A stretch of 64,000 nt of DNA, from NCBI RefSeq assembly GCF_019976755.1, contig NZ_AP023441.1, forward strand, positions 5,143,501 through 5,207,500, in the 5' to 3' direction. The notes below the pieces were generated by a model. The model was not told the origin of the DNA. It made no database searches and saw only the letters and a program-made list of their open reading frames with translations. Position numbers and translations under genes: made by a program. This document shows positions 9,099-17,230 of this stretch, one piece after another (the stretch's first letter is position 1; every line of letters starts with the position of its first letter). The stretch is from Nostoc sp. MS1 (GTDB lineage Bacteria; Cyanobacteriota; Cyanobacteriia; Cyanobacteriales; Nostocaceae).

Positions 9099-10475
9099 CT
9101 AGATGACTATCTTTGATTGCAACTCCTGATAGGTGGGTATCTGCGGAAGTTGGCGATTGCTAAAATTACGATATTTACTATCAACCTGATGAGCTTTTTT
9201 CGCCAACTGGTCATATGAGAGATGAGCCTGCTTGAATCCCTGAAAAATTCGCTGAGGGTCAAATAGATGAGTTTGTGGTAATTTTTCCCCCATTTCTTGG
9301 AAAACTAAACCCAGAGGTACATTAATTTCGTCTTGGAGTTGGAGATAACGCGCGAAAAGGGGGCCATAAGCAGCAATTAGCGATCCTACTCCGCCTCGTG
9401 GCTGGAACCAACCGATAAAATATATCCCTTTGTAATCATCTAAAAACGAACCTCCATAACATTTGACTACTGACCCTTCGACACGCTGAAGTTCAGGGGG
9501 GAGGAAAGGATAGGACACATAATAACCAGTTCCACAAACAATGAGGTCAAAGGCTTCTCGACTCCCATCAACAAATTCTACTTCTTCACCATCTAACCGA
9601 CTCACGCCAGGTTTAGGGATGATGCGTCCGTGTTTGATATAGTAGGGAACCTCACTATTGACAGTTGGGTGTTTCTCAAAAATCCGATGCTGGGGTTTAG
9701 GTAAACCATAATCTTCGTGCTTACCAAAGCTGAGACGGATCAACAGATGCGTCATTAATCTTTGATACCATATTGGCGACACTCCTGTAGTGCGATCGCT
9801 AACTGGTACTCCACCAAAAGTTTTAGGGATGAACCACACCGATTCGCGCATACTTAAAACGGATTTAGCTGCTACACGCGCTGCTTCTGCGGCTACATCA
9901 CAAGCTGAGTTTCCGCCACCAATCACCAAAACTCGTTTACCACGTAATTGATCAGGGTGTTTGTAATCCTTGGTATGGATAATCTCGCCGTTAAATTGTC
10001 CCTCAAATTTAGGAAAACGTTTACACCAATGATGACCATTGCAGACTAACACGCCTTTATAGATGCGTTTTTCTCCATTGGTAAATGTGGCTTCCCAAAG
10101 ATTGTTTTCGATGGGACGTAAATAACTGACTGTTTTGTTCAGTTCAATATGCGGACGCAAATCAAAATGGTCAGCGAAAGAGTTTAAGTAATCCCGCATG
10201 TTTTGAGCGCTAGGGAAGTCGGGATAACTCTCCGGCATGGGAAAATGAGTAAACTGGGTGACTTTGCGTGAGGAAATGATATGTGCGGTTTCATAAACGC
10301 CATGATACCAATTTCCACCAATATCATCACTGGCATCTACTTGGTCGTAGGGGATATCAGCCGCCTTCAGTGCTTGCGCCATTCCTAATCCCACAAAACC
10401 AGCACCGATAATTAAATGCTTTTGAGTTGTACTCAATTTGTTTTGTTCTTTACTATAGTTAATCGTTTCTATCAT
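9099..10475 (-). CDS. Flavin-containing monooxygenase (FMO/Baeyer-Villiger type)
   Basis: This 458-residue flavoprotein should use FAD and NADPH to insert one oxygen atom into a soft nucleophile or a ketone. It has an N-terminal FAD Rossmann motif (GAGFVG, 24-29), the FMO signature FNGEIIHTKDY (161-171, FxGxxxHxxxY) and a second NADPH-binding motif (IGGGNSA, 185-191). The final part, with YFIGWFQPRGG, is as expected for the family. Its start overlaps the end of the upstream SDR gene by 17 bases, so the two are probably translated together. The context, with two SDRs upstream and an A-T-TE enzyme downstream, suggests a tailoring step in a small secondary-metabolite or lipid pathway. The substrate is unknown. 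Confidence 0.9.
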   Translation of the reverse strand: MIETINYSKEQNKLSTTQKHLIIGAGFVGLGMAQALKAADIPYDQVDASDDIGGNWYHGVYETAHIISSRKVTQFTHFPMPESYPDFPSAQNMRDYLNSFADHFDLRPHIELNKTVSYLRPIENNLWEATFTNGEKRIYKGVLVCNGHHWCKRFPKFEGQFNGEIIHTKDYKHPDQLRGKRVLVIGGGNSACDVAAEAARVAAKSVLSMRESVWFIPKTFGGVPVSDRTTGVSPIWYQRLMTHLLIRLSFGKHEDYGLPKPQHRIFEKHPTVNSEVPYYIKHGRIIPKPGVSRLDGEEVEFVDGSREAFDLIVCGTGYYVSYPFLPPELQRVEGSVVKCYGGSFLDDYKGIYFIGWFQPRGGVGSLIAAYGPLFARYLQLQDEINVPLGLVFQEMGEKLPQTHLFDPQRIFQGFKQAHLSYDQLAKKAHQVDSKYRNFSNRQLPQIPTYQELQSKIVI

Positions 10476-11283
10476 TTTTTATACTCCTACCCATACGACT
10501 ATTGATCCAATTAACTAACGGCGGAAAATAGCGTTGGAGAAGATGCAGCCTGTTAGCAGTTGAATCGGGAAATACATGAAGTTGATTTTTAACAATTCCT
10601 TGAATTGTGGCACGCATGACATCAGCTGGCTCAGTAATCAAATGTTCTGGTAAACCTGCAAAAGTCTTAGCTAAAGTTCCAAAACGTTCCGACTGCAAAA
10701 TCGGAGTCCGGCTAAAGAAAGGATAAACAGCTGTTACTTTTACATTGTAGTCTTTTACTTCATTGAACAGCCCTTCACTGAAACCACGTAAACCAAACTT
10801 ACTAGCACTATAATGAGCCATGCCTGCGATCGCGCACCACCCCGCCAAGGAGGAAATATTCACAATATGTCCCTGTTGGCGCTCAATCATATCAGCTACA
10901 AATAAGGAACTTAACCGCATCGGTGTCAGGAGATTAACCTGCATTAAATATTCCCATTTTTCTGGAGGAATTTCGTCCATTCTTCCGAATAAGCCGACAC
11001 CAGCATTGTTAATTAAAATATCGATAGGGGTAGCGAATGCTTTCACCTGATGATAGAGGGTGTCACATCCTTGAGCATGAGAAAGGTCGCTACCTAGACA
11101 GGCTAAGACTTCACCTGTTTTCACTTCGCTTTGAATTGCTGCAACTCGCTCACGCAAAACCGCTTCATTGATATCCGTTAAAATTAGTCGGCTACCAGCC
11201 GCTAACAATTGTCGGGTTAGTTCCTGTCCAAACCCACCAGATGCACCAGTAATTAAAACAACTGCTTTGTTTAGGTTAGTCAT
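10459..11283 (-). CDS. Short-chain dehydrogenase/reductase (classical SDR)
   Basis: This 274-residue NAD(P)-dependent oxidoreductase has TGASGGFG (12-19) for the cofactor, NNAG (92-95), the catalytic Ser region near 144 and YSASK with Tyr 158 and Lys 162. A C-terminal extension of about 60 residues past the core may bind substrate or membrane. It overlaps the monooxygenase gene by 17 bases. The start codon ATG lies inside a TAATGAC heptamer repeat, and a second ATG 7 bases upstream in the next repeat unit opens only a four-codon frame ending at TAA. The family has broad substrates (steroids, acyl or polyketide intermediates, sugars), so only the enzyme class is assigned. Confidence 0.9.
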   Translation of the reverse strand: MTNLNKAVVLITGASGGFGQELTRQLLAAGSRLILTDINEAVLRERVAAIQSEVKTGEVLACLGSDLSHAQGCDTLYHQVKAFATPIDILINNAGVGLFGRMDEIPPEKWEYLMQVNLLTPMRLSSLFVADMIERQQGHIVNISSLAGWCAIAGMAHYSASKFGLRGFSEGLFNEVKDYNVKVTAVYPFFSRTPILQSERFGTLAKTFAGLPEHLITEPADVMRATIQGIVKNQLHVFPDSTANRLHLLQRYFPPLVNWINSRMGRSIKNDRND

Positions 11284-11318
11284 TAGTCATTAGTCCATAG
11301 TCAACAGTTAATAGTGAG
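11281..11318. repeat. STRR array TTAGTCA/TAGTCCA carrying an SDR start codon
   Basis: Heptamers CATTAGT-CATTAGT-CCATAGT-CAACAGT precede, and partly form, the start of the minus-strand SDR gene. The array continues into an imperfect palindrome around 11350-11378 (ACCCGTAAGGGT). Confidence 0.75.
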
Positions 11319-11387
11319 ATAGTGCGTTCCTGTCGCCTTGCGTCGGAAAGCAACTATTGAACCCGTAAGGGTCAACAGTTAACAAAT

Positions 11388-12374
11388 TTAGATTTTTGGT
11401 GATTTTAATATAGTTAGTAACAAAATTGACCAAGGGAGTTTTAGGTCGGGTATGAGCCAAGAGTATTTTTTCAAGGCAGGTAGTGCTAATGGTAGTAGGA
11501 AACGTAGAGAGCGCAGGGATGCGGGTAAGTTACCATCTTTATCTACAAGACCATATTGTTTAGCTAGTTCCGCAACAATTTGGATACGCCCTGTACGATT
11601 GATCACATCTTTTTCGGCAGCTAGTCTAGCTATTACTCTCCCTGTGAGTAAAGGTGTTTCCCAGTTGTAACGGTCAGCAAAGAATGAGTTTTTCTGGTCG
11701 GTTGTTTCCTGACTACCTGCGTTTGAGGCTAAACGCGAAAAGAGTTCAGTCCCAACAATGCCTGGCCAAATTCCCACAGATGTAACATTATAGGGTTGTA
11801 ATTCTACCGCCATATCAGCAGCTAGGCGATCGCATCCCGACTTACCTGCGCCATAAGCTGAACCAAATAAGTAAGCCATCCCACCCCAGGAGGAAATTGT
11901 ACAAATTAGTCCCTGCTGGCGTTTGGTCATCATTTGTGCGGCATAGACACTGGCAATATAGTGACTACGCAAACCAACGTTGTTACAAGCATCCCAAAGA
12001 CTTGGGTCATTATCCCAAAAAGGTTTTCCCTGAGCATCGGTGAGCGCTTGAACTCCGGCGTAAACATTGTTAACGAGTAAGTCAAGCTGTCCATTTTGCT
12101 CATTTTGAATGCGTTCAAAAAGTAACCGTACTTGCTCGTCGTTACTGTGGTCTACTTGCACAGGAATACAAATACCACCAGCCTCTTCCACAGCTATTTT
12201 CGTGTCATTAAGACTACCTGCAACATCATCACTAGAACCTGAGCTATTATCCAACCTACGCCCGGTAATATAGACAGTTGCACCCGCTTCACCAAGGGCG
12301 ATCGCAATTCCTTTACCTAGACCTCTTGTTGCACCCGTGACTAATGCGACTTTTCCTTCAAGGATTTTAATCAT
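11388..12374 (-). CDS. Short-chain dehydrogenase (DHRS1-like SDR)
   Basis: This 328-residue SDR has the cofactor motif TGATRGLG (13-20) and YGAGK with Tyr 174 and Lys 178. The usual NNAG is replaced by VNNVYAG, and the region after the active site reads SGCDRLAADMAVEL. That combination is typical of the DHRS1-like branch. A C-terminal hydrophobic stretch (LPLALPALKKYSWLIPDL) might associate with membrane. It is separated from the downstream SDR by 104 bases containing repeats and from the upstream GNAT gene by about 30 bases, so it is plausibly part of the same minus-strand transcription unit. The substrate is unknown. Confidence 0.88.
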   Translation of the reverse strand: MIKILEGKVALVTGATRGLGKGIAIALGEAGATVYITGRRLDNSSGSSDDVAGSLNDTKIAVEEAGGICIPVQVDHSNDEQVRLLFERIQNEQNGQLDLLVNNVYAGVQALTDAQGKPFWDNDPSLWDACNNVGLRSHYIASVYAAQMMTKRQQGLICTISSWGGMAYLFGSAYGAGKSGCDRLAADMAVELQPYNVTSVGIWPGIVGTELFSRLASNAGSQETTDQKNSFFADRYNWETPLLTGRVIARLAAEKDVINRTGRIQIVAELAKQYGLVDKDGNLPASLRSLRFLLPLALPALKKYSWLIPDLKLPWSILLLTILKSPKI

Positions 12375-12404
12375 TAGAAGATTTTGATTAGTAATTATTA
12401 ATAG

Positions 12405-12986
12405 CTATATTGATAGCTCATGCTCAACATCAGATTTTATCAGCCTAAAAGCAGATGTAATATCTGCCCAACCGTAGGCTACTTCCACTAATGCTACACC
12501 GCCAAATTCCTCTAATTTTTCTCTGAGATACACACCACCCAAACGCTCATAAAATTGATAACTGGGATTCTTCGCTAAAACCCAGACCAACATAGAATTT
12601 ATATTAGCTTGGCTAAGTTTTGTTGCTATCTGAGAAATTAAACATTTTCCTAAGCCTTGACCCTGATAATCTGGCAAAATATAAACGGCATACAATTCGC
12701 CTTGATAAATGCGATCACCTACGGTGGGGCGTAGCCCATCGCCTGTCCGTTCTCGACCACCACTAGCGAAACCTACTATTTTTTTGTTATAGTCTTCGAC
12801 AACGTAAGTAAAATTTTCTGTTGAGGAATTTCTCAGAATATCTATCCATTGATTCTTGCGCCGTTCATAAGATATGTTTGCCAGAAAATCGGCAGGCATC
12901 AACTGTTTATAAGTTTCCTGCCAAGCTTTTATGTGTACTTCAGCAATGCTTGCTACATCAGCTAAATTGGCTTCTCTAATTAACAA
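12405..12986 (-). CDS. GNAT-family N-acetyltransferase
   Basis: This GNAT-fold enzyme should transfer an acetyl group from acetyl-CoA to an unknown amine. The acetyl-CoA loop reads YQGQGLGKCLI, preceded by ELYAVYILPD, and the N-terminus (LIREANLADVASIAEVHIKAW) is typical. No ATG is available: TTG at 12986 is preferred, with another TTG at 13013 giving nine more residues; both are uncertain. Between GGRER and IYQGELYAV lies an unusual TGDGLRPTVGDR segment encoded by a palindromic genome repeat (12711-12742), which looks like an in-frame insertion in a surface loop. The gene starts 14-41 bases after the WD40 ATPase gene on the same strand. Confidence 0.85.
   Translation of the reverse strand: MLIREANLADVASIAEVHIKAWQETYKQLMPADFLANISYERRKNQWIDILRNSSTENFTYVVEDYNKKIVGFASGGRERTGDGLRPTVGDRIYQGELYAVYILPDYQGQGLGKCLISQIATKLSQANINSMLVWVLAKNPSYQFYERLGGVYLREKLEEFGGVALVEVAYGWADITSAFRLIKSDVEHELSI
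12711..12742. repeat. Palindromic genome repeat inserted in frame in the GNAT gene
   Basis: An imperfect inverted repeat: GCGATCACCTACG and CGTAGCCCATCGC flank a short GTGGGG centre. It resembles dispersed Nostoc-type palindromes and here codes for the odd TGDGLRPTVGDR loop. Confidence 0.6.
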
Positions 12987-13027
12987 GGAATAAAACTCAC
13001 ATAAAAATACCAATACAAAAATTTTAC

Positions 13028-16000
13028 CTAACGGGTGCTTTTTGTGGCTCTAGTTACTGAATACGATTTAGTAACTTTTGGAAGCCTACTTTGATTACTT
13101 CCCCAAGCGATCGCCTCTCGAAATTTTTGCCAGATCATCACCCCAAAATTATTAGTGGCTGTACCAGAAGAATTTACTTTACCAGAAGGTAAGTTTGGAC
13201 AGGTTTGACGATAAGGTTCTTTACCAAAAGCTTCTTGCCACTCTTTCAGAGTTAAGTTGCGTCCTGCTGTGCGACAAGCAATATTGATTAAGTCATCATT
13301 ATTGAAAGACACTCGCCACAGACGAACATCACTATCAGAACCACTCACAAGCCAACGACTATCAGTGCTAAAGGCTAAAGGGCTAACAACGCTATCATGT
13401 CCACGTAGTACAACAGGTGCAGAGGTTATGTCTGTGGGATTCCACAAGCGGATGGTAAGGTCACCACTGGAACTTGCTAACCATTGGCTATCGGGGCTGA
13501 ATTTTAGACCAAAAACACCCCCGCGATGTCCGGCTAGCAAATCCGGTTTTTTGGCAAGATTATTCATATTCTGTAACTGAACTTGATAATTCCAAGAACC
13601 AGCAGCCAACCAGCGACCATCTGGACTAAACGCAACTTGAGAAACGCGACTATTAAATGGAATAATCTTTGGATTCGCTGAGGGGTTACTAGCAGTAATA
13701 TCCCACAGTATAGCTTTACCATCCCAACCTGCTGTTGCTACCCAACGATTATTAGGGCTGAATGCTACGTCTGCAACTACATCGCAGTGACCAAATAGAG
13801 AAATGGGTTTGCCATTGGGGTTTTGGTTGGTTAAATCCCAAACCAAGGTACTTCTGTCACTGCAACCAGTGTTACCACCAGTAACCAACCAATGCTCATC
13901 TGGGCTAAAGGCAAGCGATCGCACTCCACCATTCTGAGTATTTCTCACAAAGCTCGGCTTAGTTGGTAAACTGGCTTGTTTCATGTCCCATACCCGGATA
14001 CTCCCATCGTAGCTGCCAGCAGCTAACCACCTACCACTAGAACTGAATGCCATATTCCAGAAACCCGGCCCATTGAGGACATGTGGTTTTTTAGCAGGAT
14101 TGGTCATATCCCACAACCGGACAGTTCCATCGAGGCTACTTGAAGCTAACCATTTTCCATTGGGGCTGAAAGCTAGACTGTAGATAATATTTGTGTGTTC
14201 AGTTAGTAGGATCGGTGGACGCATTAGATCACTTGTGTTCCATAGTCTGATGATGTTGTCGTTACTATTAGATGCTATCCATTTGCGATCGGGACTAATT
14301 GCAACTGCCCGTACAAAATCAATACCCGACAAAACAATTAGGTCATTCAAAACGTTGGGAACTTTCCATAATCGGGCTTGATTGTCTTCACTAGCAGTTG
14401 CTAACCATTGCCCTGTTGCGTCAAAAGTCAGGGTATTGACCCATCCTTCATGTCCTTGAAGAACGATAGGTGATATTGAGAGGTCAGTGATATGCCACAA
14501 CCTAGCTGTTCCATCTTGACTGGCTGTTGCTATCAGCTTTCCATCAGGGCTGAAATTTACTCCAATAATAGCAGCGCTATGTCCTCGCAAAATAAAGCGA
14601 CAAACCGAATAATTTGTGTCAGTCTCACAGTTTGAGGATTTGGGTTGGGAAAAATTTAAACTCTGCATATCCCACAACTTTAAGTCATTGCTAACTGTTG
14701 CTAACCAACGACTATCAGGACTAAAGGCAATGGAGTTAATCCACCCGTCATTTTTACCTATGATCGTGGCTGGGGTAGTAGCTAAGTTTTTAGAAGTTAA
14801 ATCCCAAACTTGAGCAGAGTAAGACATGGCGGCTGCTAGTCGTTTTTCATCAGGACTGAAGGCAAATCCCCGAATATGATTCTCAGTAAATTTTTGAGTC
14901 TTGAGGATTATGGGTGTAGCAGAGGAACTAATCGCTGTCATATTCCACAGCCGTACATCAATATCAACTCCTTCACCTGTAATGTCATTTGATTCACCTG
15001 TAGCTAACCATTGCCCAGAAGGACTAAAAACAACTTGGCGAACCTCTGATTTATAACCTCTCAATGGAATCATTTTCGAGCTAGGCACTTTAGCTGTCAT
15101 ATCCCATAGCCCGACAATGGCATCTTGCCCAGATGTTGCTAACCATTTGTTATCAGGACTAAAAGACAGGGCATTAATTGGCTTGGTATGTCCTCGAAGA
15201 ATTGTTGGTGTGGTGTTGACGTTCGGTGTACTGATATTCCAGAGGCGAATGTAGTTGTCATTACCAATTGTTGCTAACCATTTGCCATCATGACTAATAG
15301 CAACAGCCTTCACTTCACCTGTATTTCCTCGTAAAACAATCGCGGGTTTATCTGGATTGAGCTTATCCCACAGCCGAACTGTGCCATCTTTACTGCCTGT
15401 AGCTAACCAGTTTCCTTTCGGACTAAAGGCCACAGTAACCACTGGTTTCTCATGTCCAATTAAGGGAATACCACCAATTTCACCTAGCAAACGCCGTAAT
15501 AACGCCCCTGCTTCTGTAGGTCGTAAAATATTCGTCCCTCTGTTAAGAGATTCTACTGCAAATAAAAGGCTGCGTTGCGGAAATACGTCACGCAATGCCA
15601 AAGCTTGTCCTGCTAAGGTTTGAACTAATTTTGCTGTTTCTGCTATTTGGCGTTGCTTTGCTTCCGCTTTTTGTGCTGTTTCTGCAATTCGGCGTTGTTC
15701 GGCTTCGGCTTTTTGGGCTTTTTCTGCATCCTGCCGACGATCATCCGCAAGTTTTCTGGCTGTTTCCGCTTTATTTTTTAACTGTTCGGCAATTTGGCGT
15801 TGTTTGTTCGCTTCTTCCCGTTGTGCTTCTGCAATTTGACGTTGTTTTTCTTCAGCCTTTCGGGCTGTTTCTGCTTGTTGGCGACGTTGTTCGGCTAACT
15901 TCTGGGCTGCTTCGGCTTTTATTTTTTGCTGTTCAGCGATCGTCCTTTGTTTATCTGCAATTTGACGTTGCTGATCTGCTTCTCGTGCTTTTTGTACAGC

Positions 16001-17230
16001 GATCGCTTTTTGTCTATTTGCCTGTTGAGCCTGCCACAAACCAAATGCTGCTAAAGGTACTGACAAAAACAAAATCAATCCAATCAATCCCACAGCCGCA
16101 CGTTGTAGCCGCTTGGCCCAGTTAACGGGTAAATGAGTGTTAATCCAGGTATTATTAAATACTTGTCTGTAGATATTATTGCGAACTTTGAGGATTTTGC
16201 CTTCGCGCTTGACTACGCCAGAAAGCTTGAGGTGTGATTTTATAAGGGATTGTTCCTCATCAATAACAGGACGGCGATGCCTGCGGCGGCCTTCGCCTAC
16301 GCGCCACACTTGCTGATATACAGTTAAAACATTAATGATGTCAGGCGCACGCTTAGTAAGCATATCCCTCACGAATTGCAAGTTATTGTCTTGCTCACTG
16401 GCATTGCCAAAAAAGGTACTATCTACAACACGATCAACCTCAGCCTCAGACCAATCTGCTTGATTGCGATCAGCAAGAATGCGACAAAGACGCTGAGTTA
16501 AATTTGGGTGTCCTCCAGTCCATTTCAAAACCCACTGCAATACTTGTTGGGCATTCTCAATGGGTAGTCCTAAGCCTGCTGCTAAAGGCAATGCTTCTTC
16601 AAAGGTAAAATCTGTTAAATCTACTCGTTGTCCAATATTAAAGGGTGTACGCTTTGGGTCACGAATTAAATCGCCTGGTGTGGCAACACCAATCAAAACA
16701 AAGGAAAGGCGACGAAATTCGGGATTTGTGGCACGGGCAACGTAAAAGTAACGAACGGCTGCGTAAAAATCATCAGTGAAATCTAGGCTAAGAGTAGTAT
16801 CAATTTCATCAACAAAAATTACTATGGGTGTCGCTATTTCAATCAGTAATACATTCTTAAAAAACAAAGTTAGCCGTTGAGTAATGCCTAAATTGTTATG
16901 CTCCTCCCACCACTGATTTGTATTAGTATCCAGGATAAGTTGACTGGCTATTGAATAAAGCAACCCTTTGTACCATTGTTCAGCAGTTAACAGCTTACCT
17001 AATTCACCACTGATATCAACGATCGCACATTGAATCCCTTCTTCAATCAACTGTTCTGCCGTCCGAACCATCAGGCTAGATTTTCCTACTTGGCGGGGAG
17101 CAAGGACATAAGCAAACTCAGCAGTACGGCACAGTTTGAGTAACTCTTGATCTGCTTGTCGAGAAATGTACAACTTTTGGTTATACGTTTCGATAGTACC
17201 GCTAACGGTATAAATGTTTGGATTACCCAT
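13028..17230 (-). CDS. AAA_35 ATPase with membrane segment, coiled coil and 16 WD40 repeats
   Basis: With ATG 17230 the protein has 1400 residues. Order: AAA_35-type NTPase (about 1-370; Walker A APRQVGKSS at 44-52, Walker B VIFVDEID around 137-144), one membrane segment (about 378-400), a long charged Gln/Ala/Glu-rich coiled coil (about 401-540), a short helical linker, then about 16 WD40 repeats of roughly 45 residues and a short tail. The start is chosen because ATG overlaps the stop of the upstream CHAT-TIR gene as ATGGGTAA (8-base overlap), which implies translational coupling; a longer form reaching 17293 would overlap by 71 bases. The WD40 part is probably the sensor or scaffold, and the ATPase an oligomerising switch related to that of its partner. 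A palindromic repeat is embedded near residues 310-322. Confidence 0.93.
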   Translation of the reverse strand: MGNPNIYTVSGTIETYNQKLYISRQADQELLKLCRTAEFAYVLAPRQVGKSSLMVRTAEQLIEEGIQCAIVDISGELGKLLTAEQWYKGLLYSIASQLILDTNTNQWWEEHNNLGITQRLTLFFKNVLLIEIATPIVIFVDEIDTTLSLDFTDDFYAAVRYFYVARATNPEFRRLSFVLIGVATPGDLIRDPKRTPFNIGQRVDLTDFTFEEALPLAAGLGLPIENAQQVLQWVLKWTGGHPNLTQRLCRILADRNQADWSEAEVDRVVDSTFFGNASEQDNNLQFVRDMLTKRAPDIINVLTVYQQVWRVGEGRRRHRRPVIDEEQSLIKSHLKLSGVVKREGKILKVRNNIYRQVFNNTWINTHLPVNWAKRLQRAAVGLIGLILFLSVPLAAFGLWQAQQANRQKAIAVQKAREADQQRQIADKQRTIAEQQKIKAEAAQKLAEQRRQQAETARKAEEKQRQIAEAQREEANKQRQIAEQLKNKAETARKLADDRRQDAEKAQKAEAEQRRIAETAQKAEAKQRQIAETAKLVQTLAGQALALRDVFPQRSLLFAVESLNRGTNILRPTEAGALLRRLLGEIGGIPLIGHEKPVVTVAFSPKGNWLATGSKDGTVRLWDKLNPDKPAIVLRGNTGEVKAVAISHDGKWLATIGNDNYIRLWNISTPNVNTTPTILRGHTKPINALSFSPDNKWLATSGQDAIVGLWDMTAKVPSSKMIPLRGYKSEVRQVVFSPSGQWLATGESNDITGEGVDIDVRLWNMTAISSSATPIILKTQKFTENHIRGFAFSPDEKRLAAAMSYSAQVWDLTSKNLATTPATIIGKNDGWINSIAFSPDSRWLATVSNDLKLWDMQSLNFSQPKSSNCETDTNYSVCRFILRGHSAAIIGVNFSPDGKLIATASQDGTARLWHITDLSISPIVLQGHEGWVNTLTFDATGQWLATASEDNQARLWKVPNVLNDLIVLSGIDFVRAVAISPDRKWIASNSNDNIIRLWNTSDLMRPPILLTEHTNIIYSLAFSPNGKWLASSSLDGTVRLWDMTNPAKKPHVLNGPGFWNMAFSSSGRWLAAGSYDGSIRVWDMKQASLPTKPSFVRNTQNGGVRSLAFSPDEHWLVTGGNTGCSDRSTLVWDLTNQNPNGKPISLFGHCDVVADVAFSPNNRWVATAGWDGKAILWDITASNPSANPKIIPFNSRVSQVAFSPDGRWLAAGSWNYQVQLQNMNNLAKKPDLLAGHRGGVFGLKFSPDSQWLASSSGDLTIRLWNPTDITSAPVVLRGHDSVVSPLAFSTDSRWLVSGSDSDVRLWRVSFNNDDLINIACRTAGRNLTLKEWQEAFGKEPYRQTCPNLPSGKVNSSGTATNNFGVMIWQKFREAIAWGSNQSRLPKVTKSYSVTRATKSTR
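13311..15462 (-). repeat. Array of about 16 WD40 repeats within the ATPase gene
   Basis: The coding sequence contains about 16 units of around 135 bases, each encoding the pattern GH...V..(L/V)AFSPDG(K/R)WLA(T/S)(G/A)S.D..(V/I)RLW. Sixteen blades would suit two beta-propellers. Blades 4, 5 and 12 have longer loops, while several others are close copies, which suggests expansion by duplication. Confidence 0.88.
16273..16303. repeat. Palindromic genome repeat inserted in frame in the WD40 ATPase gene
   Basis: GGCGATGCCTGCGGCGG followed by CCTTCGCCTACGCG matches a repeat style common between genes in Nostoc-group genomes. Here it encodes the basic segment RVGEGRRRHRRP, inside the C-terminal part of the NTPase domain just before DEEQSLIKSHLKLSG. 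Confidence 0.6.

Noticed and set aside
15595..16125. 176-codon frame on the plus strand rich in Leu, Phe and Val
   Set aside because: It is the exact antisense of the Gln/Ala/Glu coiled-coil region of the WD40 ATPase; repeated codons there automatically give a hydrophobic antisense frame.
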